Notes: generated from the sequence alone by a model not told the origin. A stretch of 64,000 bases of DNA from Bradyrhizobium sp. LTSP885 (GCF_000938305.1 NZ_JYMT01000002.1:148033-212032), one strand, 5' to 3'. Numbered from the stretch's first letter, positions 34,722 through 44,424 are shown. Numbers and translations: made by a program.

Positions 34722-35211
34722 TCAATGCATCTACAACGCCCCTGCTGCCGGCCTTCATCTTGTATGCCTCGGCAGAAATCATGGGAAATGAGATCGTGAG
34801 GAAGCTTTCGCTCGAAAAACTCAGCACTTGTTCATAGGAAATTCGCACGGTTCCTTTTGTTCTCCCACTTGCGTGGTTGGTAAAGAACACCGGCTTTGGA
34901 TTGTTGCTCTCCAGGTTTTGCTGAATGGACAGCATGATCTGATCGTGCCCGCTTGTCGCCGTTGGTGTCCCGTCAAGCTCAGCTGCAGTCTTCTTCAGTC
35001 GATCGAAGTAAATCATGAACCCGTTACGATCCCTTTCTTCGACGGGAGCGATGCCGAGGAGTGCGAATGCACTTCTCAGCGTATGTTGTGGCGAAAACAC
35101 CTTGAATTCCTTCTGAAGCGCAATCATCTCGGTCAAGGCATCTCCCATGAACCTGCGGTTTATCTGCGTCAGAACGTTCGGGACATAGCTGTCGGCGCAC
35201 AAGCCACCCAT
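34681..35211 (-). CDS. Hypothetical protein, family copy B
   Basis: 176 residues, paralogue of 33900-34376: MGGLCADSYVPNVLTQINRRFM, LQKEFKVFSPQHTLRSAFALLGIAPVEERDRNGF, SGHDQIMLSIQQNLES, VLSFSSESFLTISFPMIS. The C-terminus is about 20 residues longer and overlaps the start of the truncated methyltransferase. Base composition is visibly AT-richer than in the core genes nearby. Function is unknown; ATG at 35211 is preceded by GGAG (AGAGGAGAGC on the minus strand). Confidence 0.65.
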   Translation of the reverse strand: MGGLCADSYVPNVLTQINRRFMGDALTEMIALQKEFKVFSPQHTLRSAFALLGIAPVEERDRNGFMIYFDRLKKTAAELDGTPTATSGHDQIMLSIQQNLESNNPKPVFFTNHASGRTKGTVRISYEQVLSFSSESFLTISFPMISAEAYKMKAGSRGVVDALIGDQGKELLVENA

Positions 35212-35392
35212 GCTGCTCTCCTCTGAAGATTAGCAAACCCATTTTTTACAGGGCGTTAGAAAGAGTACTTTGCTCCGACGAAAAGTCAACTATAGGTAGA
35301 AACGGCGGGCTGTGAAATCTTTGATAACAATGTGGGCATGATGGCTAAGGTATCGGCGTTGACGCAGCGTCGGATTGTTCTGTCGGGATCAC

Positions 35393-36692
35393 ATGTTTGA
35401 ACGACTCCCCTTTTTCTACGGCTGGATCATCGTCGCGGTGACCTTCGTCACCATGGCGATTGGCGTCAACGCGCGGACGGCGTTCTCGCTGTTCTATCCG
35501 CCGATCCTTAGTGAATTCGGCTGGGAGCGCGGCGTCACGGCCGGCGCGTTCTCGTTCGGCTTCGTGGCGTCGAGCATTGCGAGCCCGCTGATCGGCCGGT
35601 TGATGGATCGCCATGGTCCGCGCGCGGTGATGGAGCTCGGTGTGCTGCTGATGGGAGCGGGGCTGTTGCTGGCCCCGCTGACCTCACAGCCATGGCATCT
35701 CTATCTCACCATCGGTGTGCTGGTCGGCGCCGGCAGCGTTTGCCTCGGCTATTCCGGCCATTCCCTGTTCCTGCCGAACTGGTTCATCCGCCGTCGCGGG
35801 CTCGCGATCGGGCTTGCCTTTGCCGGTGTCGGGATCGGTTCGGTGACGCTGCTGCCGTGGGTGCAGCACATGATCGAGCAGACCGGCTGGCGCACTGCCT
35901 GCGCCGCGATGGGGATCGTGGTGCTGGTCGTGCTCGCGCCCGATCAACCTGCTACTGCATCGGCGGCCCGAGGACATCGGGCTGCAACCAGATGGCGATG
36001 CTGCGCCGACGGCGACATCGGCCAAACCGGCCTCCAACATCGTCGATCCGGTTTGGGCCAGCACCGACTGGACGCTGCCGCGCGCGTTGCGCACCGCGCG
36101 GTTCTGGTGGATCGCGGTCGGCTATTTCTGCGGCTCGTACGTCTGGTACGCGGTGCAGGTGCACCAGACCAAGTTCCTGCTCGATATCGGCTTCAGCTCC
36201 AGCGTCGGCGTCTGGGCGCTCGGCGTTGTCAGCCTGCTCGGCATTCCCGGCCAGATCTGTCTCGGGCATTTGTCCGATCGCGTCGGCCGCGAATGGGTCT
36301 GGGCGATTGCCTGCTTCGGCTTCGCGAGCTGCTTTGCCGCGCTGGTCGCGCTGAAATTCTGGCCGATCATGCCGCTGGTCTATCTCATGGTCTTCACGCA
36401 GGGCGCGCTCGGCTATGGCGTCACGTCCGTGATGGGGCCGGTCGTGCTGGAGATCTTTCAGGGCAAGCGGTACGGCAGCATCTTCGGCACCGTCATGCTC
36501 GCCCAGCTGGCCGGCGGCGCTGCGGGACTGTGGGTGACCGGCCAGCTGTATGATCTGTCGGGCAGCTACACGGTGGCGTTCACGGTCGGAATCGCCGTGA
36601 GCCTGCTGTCGGCGATCGCGATCTGGCAGGCCGCACCGCGTAGGGTCCGCGCGGTCGCAGGGCAGATCCACAAGATTGTGAGCGTGGCTTGA
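35393..36692 (+). pseudogene. MFS transporter, copy 1, disrupted by a single-base frameshift
   Basis: The frame from ATG 35393 (MFERLPFFYGWIIVAVTFVTMAIG) matches copy 2 at 36850 closely up to about base 35938, where GCGCCCGATCAACC stands against GCGCCGATCAACC. The extra C shifts the frame, and the remaining half (from ARFWWIAVGYFCGSY, about 36090 on) continues in the next frame to TGA at 36690-36692. Without the extra base the protein would be about 430 residues with 12 membrane segments (OFA/MCT-like MFS). A sequencing error at a CCC run is possible. Confidence 0.8.
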
Positions 36693-36706
36693 GATCAGGC
36701 GGTGCA

Positions 36707-36835
36707 GCTGGGTCACGGTACAATCACCAATTCACGCCGCTGTCTATGAATTGCTTCACAGAGTTGACCATGCATGATGCAAAGTCGACGCCTTTCGTGA
36801 ACCGCCACGTCTGGTTGGCTTCTTGTCCATCCCAT
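36707..36835. repeat. Direct repeat, copy 2 (129 bp)
   Basis: Second copy of the repeat at 34441-34567, between the two MFS genes and ending 15 bases before the start of MFS copy 2. The repeats flank copy B of the hypothetical gene, the truncated methyltransferase and MFS copy 1. Confidence 0.85.
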
Positions 36836-36849
36836 CCCACAGTGCTTCC

Positions 36850-38142
36850 ATGCGACCTCCCTTCTTCTACGGCTGGATCATCGTTGCGGTGACCTTCGTC
36901 ACCATGGCGATCGGGGTCAACGCGCGGACCGCGTTCTCGCTGTTCTATCCGCCGATCCTCAGCGAGTTCGGCTGGGAGCGCGGCGTCACCGCCGGCGCAT
37001 TCTCGTTCGGCTTCGTGGCGTCGAGCATTGCGAGTCCACTGATCGGCCGGTTGATGGACCGCCGCGGTCCGCGCGCGGTGATGGAGATTGGCGTCCTCTT
37101 GATGGGATCGGGGCTGTTGCTGGCGCCGCTGACCTCGCGGCCCTGGCATCTCTATCTCACCATCGGCGTGCTCGTTGGCACCGGCAGCGTCTGCCTCGGC
37201 TATTCCGGCCAGTCGCTGTTCCTGCCGAACTGGTTCCTCCGCCGCCGCGGATTGGCGGTCGGGCTTGCTTTTGCCGGGGTCGGGATCGGCTCGGTGACGC
37301 TGCTGCCATGGGTGCAGCACATGATCGAGCAGACTGGGTGGCGCACCGCCTGCACCGCGATGGGCATTGTCGTGCTGGTCGTGCTGGCGCCGATCAACCT
37401 CTTGCTGCACAGGCGGCCCGAGGATATCGGCCTGCAACCCGACGGCGATGCCGCGCCGACGGCGACGTCGGCCAGACCGGCTTCCAACATCGTCGATCCC
37501 GCCTGGGCAGCGACCGACTGGACATTGTCGCGCGCGCTACGCACCGCACGATTCTGGTGGATCGCGGTCGGCTATTTTGGCGGCCTGTACATCTGGTACG
37601 CGGTGCAGGTGCACCAAACCAAGTTCCTGCTCGATATTGGCTTCAGCTCCAGCGTCGGCGTTTGGGCGCTCGGGGTGGTCAGCTCGCTCGGCATTCCCGG
37701 CCAGATCTGGCTCGGCCATCTGTCCGACCGCATCGGCCGCGAATGGGTGTGGGCGATCGCCTGCTTCGGCTTCGCGATCTGCTTTGCTGCGCTGGTGGCC
37801 CTGAAATTCTGGCCGATCATGCCACTGATCTATCTGATGGTCTTCACGCAGGGCGCGCTCGGCTACGGCCTCACCTCCGTGATGGGGCCGGTCGTGCTGG
37901 AGATCTTCCAGGGCAAGCATTACGGCAGCATTTTCGGCACCATCATGCTCGCCGCGCTGGCCGGTGGGGCTGCCGGACCGTGGGTGACCGGGCAATTGTA
38001 TGATCTGTCGGGCAGCTACACGGCGGCGTTCATCCTTGGCATCGCCGTCAGCCTGCTGTCGGCCATTGCGATCTGGCAGGCCGCGCCGCGCAGGGTCCGC
38101 GCCGTCGCAGGGCAGATGCACAAGATTGCCAGCGCGATGTGA
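36850..38142 (+). CDS. MFS transporter, copy 2 (OFA/monocarboxylate-type)
   Basis: 430 residues from ATG 36850 (MRPPFFYGWIIVAVTFVT); the frame is open nine codons further upstream into the repeat. Twelve membrane segments, with the MFS loop motif GRLMDRRGPRAVMEIG after segment 2 and GHLSDRIGREWVWAI after segment 8. The family includes oxalate/formate antiporters and monocarboxylate carriers; the substrate is unknown. The paralogue at 35393 is nearly identical in the first half but frameshifted, so this copy is presumably the working one. Confidence 0.88.
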   Translation: MRPPFFYGWIIVAVTFVTMAIGVNARTAFSLFYPPILSEFGWERGVTAGAFSFGFVASSIASPLIGRLMDRRGPRAVMEIGVLLMGSGLLLAPLTSRPWHLYLTIGVLVGTGSVCLGYSGQSLFLPNWFLRRRGLAVGLAFAGVGIGSVTLLPWVQHMIEQTGWRTACTAMGIVVLVVLAPINLLLHRRPEDIGLQPDGDAAPTATSARPASNIVDPAWAATDWTLSRALRTARFWWIAVGYFGGLYIWYAVQVHQTKFLLDIGFSSSVGVWALGVVSSLGIPGQIWLGHLSDRIGREWVWAIACFGFAICFAALVALKFWPIMPLIYLMVFTQGALGYGLTSVMGPVVLEIFQGKHYGSIFGTIMLAALAGGAAGPWVTGQLYDLSGSYTAAFILGIAVSLLSAIAIWQAAPRRVRAVAGQMHKIASAM

Positions 38143-38148
38143 GCAGGA

Positions 38149-38760
38149 TCAGGCGGGCGCAACCCCGATCGCCCGCTGCAGATCGGTGATCGCGCGCAGG
38201 AAGCTGTCGGATGGCGTGGTCTCCGGATCGATCAGGCGGTGCAGCCGGAAACCGTCTTCCAGCGCCAATACGATCGCACCGGTCCATTCCGGGTTGATCA
38301 CGCCGTTCCTGCCGGAATTTCTCAGCGTGGTCGCGACGATGTCGGTGATCAGCTTGCGGCGCGCGCGCAGCCGCTTGGCGAGCTCGGGCCGGCGCTTCTC
38401 GGCGCGCGCCACGAACAGGATCATCTCCATATGCAGGAGAGGCGAGCGGCCGAGCGGATCCTGCCGGCTGCGATCCATCGTCCTGAGCGCCTCGAGGAAA
38501 TCCGGAAGGTTCTTGTGCCTGTCGAGCAAATCGAGATTGCGCCGGATCGATTGCTCGACGTGGTCCTCGAGCATCGCGATGATCAACTCGTCCTTCGTTT
38601 TGAAGTTCGAATAGAAAGCGCCGCGGGTGAAACCGGCCGCGGCCGCGATCGCCTCGATGCTGGCGCCGCCGATTCCCTGGTCCTCGAACACCCGCGCCGC
38701 CGCCTCGAACAGCTTCTCGCGGGTGTCGTCCCGTGTCGGTCTGGTTCGAACCCTTGACAT
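38149..38760 (-). CDS. TetR/AcrR-family transcriptional regulator
   Basis: 203 residues. The N-terminal helix-turn-helix (about 12-58) reads REKLFEAAARVFEDQGIGGASIEAIAAAAGFTRGAFYSNFKTKDEL, typical of TetR. The C-terminal ligand domain is variable and gives no effector. It is divergent from the P450 gene, and a 15-4-15 palindrome at 38780-38813 lies 20 bases upstream of its own start, so it probably represses both itself and the P450. Confidence 0.92.
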   Translation of the reverse strand: MSRVRTRPTRDDTREKLFEAAARVFEDQGIGGASIEAIAAAAGFTRGAFYSNFKTKDELIIAMLEDHVEQSIRRNLDLLDRHKNLPDFLEALRTMDRSRQDPLGRSPLLHMEMILFVARAEKRRPELAKRLRARRKLITDIVATTLRNSGRNGVINPEWTGAIVLALEDGFRLHRLIDPETTPSDSFLRAITDLQRAIGVAPA

Positions 38761-38779
38761 CCGCGGATTTTAGGGCAGA

Positions 38780-38813
38780 ATGCAACTCAATACAATAGTG
38801 TATCGAGTTGCAT
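38780..38813. promoter_or_regulatory. TetR operator palindrome between tetR and P450 genes
   Basis: Arms ATGCAACTCAATACA (38780-38794) and TGTATCGAGTTGCAT (38799-38813), matching at 14 of 15 positions with a 4-base spacer. Size and symmetry fit a TetR dimer-of-dimers or single dimer site. Confidence 0.8.
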
Positions 38814-38916
38814 TTGACCAGATCAAGATGGCCGGCCCATTGAGGACTAGCCCTGAGGATGACACCAAGGCGCGCCAGGGTGCAGACACCGGCGCAGCAA
38901 ACGAGCGAGGGTCACC

Positions 38917-40149
38917 ATGAACGAGCATGTTCAGTCGGCGAGCAGCGAACCGCTTTTCAATCCACTGGCGCCCGAATTCATTCGCAATCCCTATCCGTAT
39001 TACGAGCGGTTGCGCACCATGGACCCGATGCACATCAACGCGCACGGCGCCTTCGTCGCCAGCCGTCACGCCGAGGCGAGCCTGGTGCTGCGCGACAAGC
39101 GCTTCGGCAAGGACTATGTCGAGCGCAGCATCCGCCGCTACGGCCCCAAGATCATGGACGAGCCGGTCATGCGCAGCATGGGCCATTGGATGCTGCAGCA
39201 GGACCCGCCGGACCACACCCGTCTGCGCGGCCTCGTCGTGAAGGCCTTCACCGCGCGCCGGGTCGAGGACATGCGCCCGCGCATCCAGCACGTCGTCGAC
39301 GAGACGCTCGAGCGCATCATTCCGCAGGGGAAGATGGACCTGATCGAGGATTTCGCCTTCCGCCTGCCCGTCACCATCATCTGCGACATGCTTGGAATCC
39401 CCGAGGAGCATCGCGAGGCTTTCTACAATGGCTCGCGCGACGGCGGACGCCTGCTCGAGCCGGTGCCGATGACGCCGGAAGAAATCAAGCAGGGTAACGC
39501 CGGCAACGCGATGGCCGCGATGTACTTCCACCAGCTGTTCGAACTGCGTCGCAAGCAGCCCGGCGACGACCTCACCACGCAACTGGTGCAGGCCGAGGAA
39601 GACGGCCAGAAGCTCACCAACGAGGAGCTGACCGCCAATATCATCCTGCTGTTCGGCGCCGGCCATGAGACGACCGTGAACCTGATCGGCAACGGCCTGC
39701 TCGCGCTCTATCGAAACCCGGACCAACTCGCGCTGCTCAAGGCCAATCCCGGCCTGATCACCAATGCGATCGAGGAGTTCCTGCGCTACGATTCCTCGGT
39801 GCAGATGACCGGCCGGGTCGCGCTGGAAGATATTGAGGATCTCGGCGGCAAGCGCATCCCGAAGGGCGAGAGCGTGCTGTGCCTGCTCGGCTCGGCCAAT
39901 CACGACCCGGCGGTCTATCCCGACCACCCCGAAAAGCTCGACATCGAGCGGCCGAATGTGAGGCCGCTGTCGTTCGGCGGCGGCATCCATTTCTGCCTCG
40001 GCGCCCAGCTGGCGCGGATCGAGGCCGAGATCGCGATCTCGACCCTGCTGCGCCGGCTTCCGGACCTGCGGCTCGATGACGCGGAGAATCCGGAGTGGCG
40101 GCCGACCTTCGTGCTGCGCGGGTTGAAGAGCCTGCCCGCGAGCTGGTGA
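38917..40149 (+). CDS. Cytochrome P450
   Basis: 410 residues, soluble bacterial P450. I-helix oxygen-activation motif FGAGHETTVN (about 246-255), ExxR in EEFLRYDSS (about 285), and haem-binding loop FGGGIHFCLGAQLARIEAE with the Cys thiolate ligand (about 348-366). It hydroxylates a small hydrophobic compound using an external ferredoxin/reductase, neither of which is encoded beside it. Regulated (by inference) by the divergent TetR protein; MFS copy 2 lies on the other side of tetR and may export or import the substrate. Confidence 0.93.
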   Translation: MNEHVQSASSEPLFNPLAPEFIRNPYPYYERLRTMDPMHINAHGAFVASRHAEASLVLRDKRFGKDYVERSIRRYGPKIMDEPVMRSMGHWMLQQDPPDHTRLRGLVVKAFTARRVEDMRPRIQHVVDETLERIIPQGKMDLIEDFAFRLPVTIICDMLGIPEEHREAFYNGSRDGGRLLEPVPMTPEEIKQGNAGNAMAAMYFHQLFELRRKQPGDDLTTQLVQAEEDGQKLTNEELTANIILLFGAGHETTVNLIGNGLLALYRNPDQLALLKANPGLITNAIEEFLRYDSSVQMTGRVALEDIEDLGGKRIPKGESVLCLLGSANHDPAVYPDHPEKLDIERPNVRPLSFGGGIHFCLGAQLARIEAEIAISTLLRRLPDLRLDDAENPEWRPTFVLRGLKSLPASW

Positions 40150-40220
40150 TCGCTCGATCTTTCGGGCGCGTCGCGGTCCCGCCGCGCACGCGCTGTTGAG
40201 CGGAAAACGCCGTCCGGCCT

Positions 40221-40251
40221 GAAGTCACAGCAGCAAAGCTGCTGTGACTTC
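40221..40251. terminator. Perfect 14-bp hairpin between P450 and AsmA genes
   Basis: GAAGTCACAGCAGC, loop AAA, GCTGCTGTGACTTC. No T run follows on the plus strand (GCCATACTT), so it may be a weak terminator for the P450 or a processing or regulatory structure upstream of asmA. Confidence 0.5.
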
Positions 40252-40337
40252 GCCATACTTGTCTCTATATATTGGGCTGCTCCGGTTCAGGCTCGGCGTG
40301 GGCACGCTGCCGCGGAGCGGGCTCAAAGGGAGACACC

Positions 40338-43300
40338 GTGCAGACGACGCTGCTCGGCCTGGCAATCGCCTTCATCCTTGCACTGGTCGCCGCGCTGGTC
40401 GGTCCGTACTTTGTCGACTGGAACCAGTTCAGGCCGCAGTTCGAGGCGGAGGCGAGCAAGATCATCGGCGCGCCGGTCCGCGTTGCCGGCGATCTCGACG
40501 CGCGCCTGCTGCCGGCGCCCTCGCTGCGGCTGAAAACGGTTACCGTGGGCGGCGCCAACGACCTCGGCAAGGTCCGTGCCGCCAAGCTCGACGTCGAGTT
40601 CAGCCTGAGCTCGCTGATGCGCGGCGAGGTGCGCGCCACCGAACTCACCATCAATGGCGTCTCGCTCGATCTCGGGCTTGATCCGAAGGGGCGGATCGAC
40701 TGGCCCGCCTCCAGCGGTGCCTTCAATCTGGCGTCGCTTGCGGTCGACCGGCTCAATCTCACCGGCCGCCTCGCGCTGCACGATGCGGCGAGCCGCGGCA
40801 CGCTCGAGCTGAGCGACATCGCCTTCAGCGGCGACGTTCGCTCGCTCGCCGGCGCGATCCGCGGCGACGGCAATTTCATGTTCGACGGCAATCGCTACCC
40901 GTTTCGGGTCTCGTCTGGCGTAGGACCCGACGGCAACGGCACGCGCCTGCATCTCAGCGTCGATCCGGGCCAGCGCCCGATCTCGGCCGATCTCGACGGC
41001 GTCCTGACCTTCGAGGCGCGGGCGCCGCGGTTCGAGGGGGCGGTGACGCTAGCCGGCGCGCCTGGCCAACGCGGTAGCGGCGATCAGCCGGCATGGCGGA
41101 TCGCGGCCAAGGTCAAGACCGACTATTCGGCGGCCCGCCTCGACCAGGTCGAGGTGAGCTACGGCGCCGAGGACCGCGCGCTGAAACTTGCAGGCTCCGG
41201 CGATATCCGCTTTGGCGCGGCGCCGCTGTTGCGCGCCTCGCTCTCGGCGCGCCAGCTCGACGCCGACAAATTCGCCGCCAAGGATGCGAACAAGGATGGA
41301 AACAAGGACGGCAAGGACGGAAATGCCGAGCCGGCACGCGTGCTGCCGGCGTTGCGCGCATTCGTCTCGGGCCTCCCACAGAGCCCGATCCCGGCGCAGG
41401 TCGAACTGGCCACCGAGCAGGTCATGCTCGGCGGCCGTCCGCTGCAGGACATCTCGGCCGAACTGCATTCGGACGCCAAATCCTGGACGGTGCGCCGGCT
41501 GGAGTTTCGCGCGCCGGGCTCCACGCGGGTCTCGATGAGCGGCGCCAGCGCGCAGGCGGGCGCGTCCAACAGCTTCAAGACCGCGCTCGATATCGAATCG
41601 TCGGATCCCGACGCGCTGATGACCTGGCTGCAGGGTCGTGGTGACATGGCCTATCGCAGCCAGAAGCCGCTGCGGCTGCGCGGCGACGTCACGGTGTCGC
41701 CGGCGGGCTTTGCGATCGACGCCATGAAGGCAGAGATTGAGGGCGGCGCGGTCGAAGGTCGTGTCGCGGTCTCGCATCGCGAGGCGAGCACCGGATCGAA
41801 GGTCGAGGCGCAGTTGAAGGCTGATCGGCTCGACCTCGACGCGACCGCGGCCTTCATCCGTTCGCTGGCCGGTCCGCAGGGCGAATGGCCCGACGAGGCA
41901 AAACTCTCGCTCGATATCGGGCGCGCCATGTCCGCGGGCCAGGAATTGCGGCCGCTGGTGGCGAAGTTCGCCTATAGCCCGAAGGACATCGTGCTCGAGC
42001 GTGTGCAGATCGGCCAGCCCGACAATGTCACGCTGGACGGCAGCGGCAATTTCGACCGCATCAATGCGACCGGCAGACTGGCGATCGATGCGACCGCCGC
42101 GTCGCTCGGCCGGCTTGCCGCGATTGTTCAGCCGTTCGCGCCGTCATTCGCCGCGCGGCTCGGCGGCGTCCGGGCGGATGCCGGTCCTGTCCGCGCAAAG
42201 CTTGCGCTCGATCTCACCAAGGGCAAGGGACAGGCTGCCGATAGGAGCAATGCGCAAGCGACGCTCGATCTTGATGCGCCTCAGGTGAAGGGACGCACCA
42301 TGATATCGGCGACGCCGCCGACCGCGGCGATCCGCGCGCTGGATCTCGACGCGATTGGCCGCAGCGACATTGCGGCGGAGGCCAAATTCTCGGCCGGCGA
42401 GGGAAATGCCCTGCTGGCGTTGCTGGGCCTTGATCGTGCCATCGCGGCCGGTGCCGGCCCGGCGCAGTTCGAGGGCACCGTGAACGGCGCGTGGCGTGCG
42501 CCGTTGCGGCTGAAAGCCAGACTCTGGGGCGCCGGACTTGATGCGGATGCCGATGGCACTGCCGAGCCATGGGCGAAGGACGCCAAATCGAGCGTCAGCC
42601 TGCGCGTCCGCAGCGCCGACATCAGTCCGCTGCTCGATCTGAAACCGTCTGATCAAGCCGGAAACATCCGCCTGTCGTCGCGCGTGACGCTGGCAGGAGA
42701 CAGACTGACCTTCGACGATCTCGACAGCATCGTCGCCGGCTCGCGGCTGCGTGGGCGGCTGGCGCTGACGCTCGCCGACGAGAAGAGCATCGAGGGCGAA
42801 CTCGGCCTCGATCAGATCGCGCTGGCGCCGGTCTTTGCGACAGCGATCGGCGCAGCGGGGCATGATGCGACCGAGCCGCTCGGCGCGGGGTTGACCTGGG
42901 GCTGGCGCGGCAAGGTCACGTTCGAGGCGCTTCGCGGCGCGCTGCCGGGCGGCGCCGAACTGCAGCCGGTCAGCGGCACCATCAAGTCCGACGGACAGTC
43001 GCTGACCTTCGATGGCATCAAGGGCAAGATCGGCGGCGGCGAGGCGACCGCCACCGTCGACGCACGGCAAGGCGCTAATGGACTTGCACTGAATGCGAAC
43101 GTTCAGCTTTCCGGCGTCGACGGTTCCGCGCTGCGTTATCGCGGCCTGTCGATGCCCAAGGGCCGCGCGTCGATGCAGATGACCGTGTTGAGCCAGGGCC
43201 GCAGTGCCTCCGCCTTGACGGGCGCGCTCTCCGGCAGCGGCACCGTCACGCTGGACGGGGTGACGCTTGCGGGTCTCGATCCACGGTCGTTCGAGGTCGC

Positions 43301-44069
43301 GATCCGCGCCAGTGACTCCGGACAGGCGACCGACGACGTCAGGCTGAAGCAGATCGTCGAGCCGGTGCTGGCGGGCGGCACGCTGTCGATTCCGTCCGCG
43401 CAGATTCCCTTCAACATCCGTGACGGCCGCCTCCGCGTCGGCGCCACCACGCTGGCGGCCAACGGCGCCAATGCGACCGTATCGGGCGGCTACGACATTC
43501 CGGCCGACCAGGCCGACATTCGCGCCGCGCTGGCATCGACGCTGATCGGCACGGCCAATAATCGTCCGGAGATCCAGGTGCTTGCGGTCGGCACGCCCGA
43601 CGGACTGACGCGCAGCCTCGATATCGCGGCATTGTCGTCTTGGCTTGCGGTACGTGCGATCGACCGCGAAACAAGGCGGCTCGACGCGATCGAGCGCGGT
43701 GAGCCGCCGCCACCGCCGGAGCCGATACCGGCGACGATTCCGCAACCCAGCGAGCCCGCGCCCGAGACGCCGAACGCCAATTCGGCGCCGGTGCCTCCTG
43801 TGGAGGTGCCGCTGCCGCGCCGCGTGCCGCCGAAGCCGAAGATCGTGGCGCCACGTCCGCCCCTCGTCCCGCCGGTGGCCACAGCGCCTGCGGTTGCGCC
43901 TGCCACTGCGCCTCCTGCACCGATCGCGAGTCAGTCGCAGGTTGCACCCTTGCCGCCGCCGATCGAGGTCAAGCCGCTGCCGGGCGCCGTGAGGCCGAAG
44001 CCGCGTCCGCCCCTGTCACTGACGCCGCAGGTTGCCAATCCACCGCCGCGGCCGGCGATACAGAATTAG
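40338..44069 (+). CDS. AsmA-family outer-membrane biogenesis protein
   Basis: About 1243 residues from GTG 40338 (AAGGGAGA upstream). An N-terminal membrane anchor (TLLGLAIAFILALVAALVGPYFVDW) leads into the AsmA domain (FEAEASKIIGAPVRVAGDLDARLLPAPSLRLKTVTV) and long beta-rich repeats; the C-terminal AsmA_2 region reads GLSMPKGRASMQMTV and GSGTVTLDGVTLAGLDP. The last 110 residues are Pro-rich. A DANKDGNKDGKDGN stretch at about 318-331 is an Asp/Lys/Gly simple repeat. AsmA/TamB-like proteins bridge the envelope and help move phospholipids or fold outer-membrane proteins. Confidence 0.87.
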   Translation: MQTTLLGLAIAFILALVAALVGPYFVDWNQFRPQFEAEASKIIGAPVRVAGDLDARLLPAPSLRLKTVTVGGANDLGKVRAAKLDVEFSLSSLMRGEVRATELTINGVSLDLGLDPKGRIDWPASSGAFNLASLAVDRLNLTGRLALHDAASRGTLELSDIAFSGDVRSLAGAIRGDGNFMFDGNRYPFRVSSGVGPDGNGTRLHLSVDPGQRPISADLDGVLTFEARAPRFEGAVTLAGAPGQRGSGDQPAWRIAAKVKTDYSAARLDQVEVSYGAEDRALKLAGSGDIRFGAAPLLRASLSARQLDADKFAAKDANKDGNKDGKDGNAEPARVLPALRAFVSGLPQSPIPAQVELATEQVMLGGRPLQDISAELHSDAKSWTVRRLEFRAPGSTRVSMSGASAQAGASNSFKTALDIESSDPDALMTWLQGRGDMAYRSQKPLRLRGDVTVSPAGFAIDAMKAEIEGGAVEGRVAVSHREASTGSKVEAQLKADRLDLDATAAFIRSLAGPQGEWPDEAKLSLDIGRAMSAGQELRPLVAKFAYSPKDIVLERVQIGQPDNVTLDGSGNFDRINATGRLAIDATAASLGRLAAIVQPFAPSFAARLGGVRADAGPVRAKLALDLTKGKGQAADRSNAQATLDLDAPQVKGRTMISATPPTAAIRALDLDAIGRSDIAAEAKFSAGEGNALLALLGLDRAIAAGAGPAQFEGTVNGAWRAPLRLKARLWGAGLDADADGTAEPWAKDAKSSVSLRVRSADISPLLDLKPSDQAGNIRLSSRVTLAGDRLTFDDLDSIVAGSRLRGRLALTLADEKSIEGELGLDQIALAPVFATAIGAAGHDATEPLGAGLTWGWRGKVTFEALRGALPGGAELQPVSGTIKSDGQSLTFDGIKGKIGGGEATATVDARQGANGLALNANVQLSGVDGSALRYRGLSMPKGRASMQMTVLSQGRSASALTGALSGSGTVTLDGVTLAGLDPRSFEVAIRASDSGQATDDVRLKQIVEPVLAGGTLSIPSAQIPFNIRDGRLRVGATTLAANGANATVSGGYDIPADQADIRAALASTLIGTANNRPEIQVLAVGTPDGLTRSLDIAALSSWLAVRAIDRETRRLDAIERGEPPPPPEPIPATIPQPSEPAPETPNANSAPVPPVEVPLPRRVPPKPKIVAPRPPLVPPVATAPAVAPATAPPAPIASQSQVAPLPPPIEVKPLPGAVRPKPRPPLSLTPQVANPPPRPAIQN

Positions 44070-44070
44070 C

Positions 44071-44424
44071 TTACGGCTGGTGCTGGAGAATATTGACGAG
44101 CTTGCCGAAGGGATCGCGGACGAAGAAGCGCCGAACGCCCCACGGCTCATCCGCCGGTCCGTATTCGATCGCAATGCGGGCCGCCGTCACGCGACGAAGC
44201 GCATCGTCGAGATCGTCCACCTCAACCGAGAGATCAGGCACCGGCGTTCCGGAGCCGCCTTCGGACGCGAAGCTGATTTGAACCCGCATCGTTTCGGACG
44301 AGCCGTAGGTCGCAATCCAACCGAAATCCATCAGCGGTTCGAGTCCGAGGATGTCCTGATAGAATGTCTTCGCTGCCGCCACGTCAGTGGCGGCAATGTT
44401 AGCGACGATGCGTTTGACTTTCAT
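44071..44424 (-). CDS. VOC-superfamily (glyoxalase/bleomycin resistance-like) protein
   Basis: 117 residues, one vicinal-oxygen-chelate unit: VKRIVANIAATDVAAAKTFYQDILGLEPL at the N-terminus and the closing strands WGVRRFFVRDPFGKLVNILQHQ. The C-terminal DPFGK(L)VNI is the usual end of such domains. It is too general a fold to assign a substrate. Convergent with asmA; only one base separates the two stop codons. Confidence 0.85.
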   Translation of the reverse strand: MKVKRIVANIAATDVAAAKTFYQDILGLEPLMDFGWIATYGSSETMRVQISFASEGGSGTPVPDLSVEVDDLDDALRRVTAARIAIEYGPADEPWGVRRFFVRDPFGKLVNILQHQP

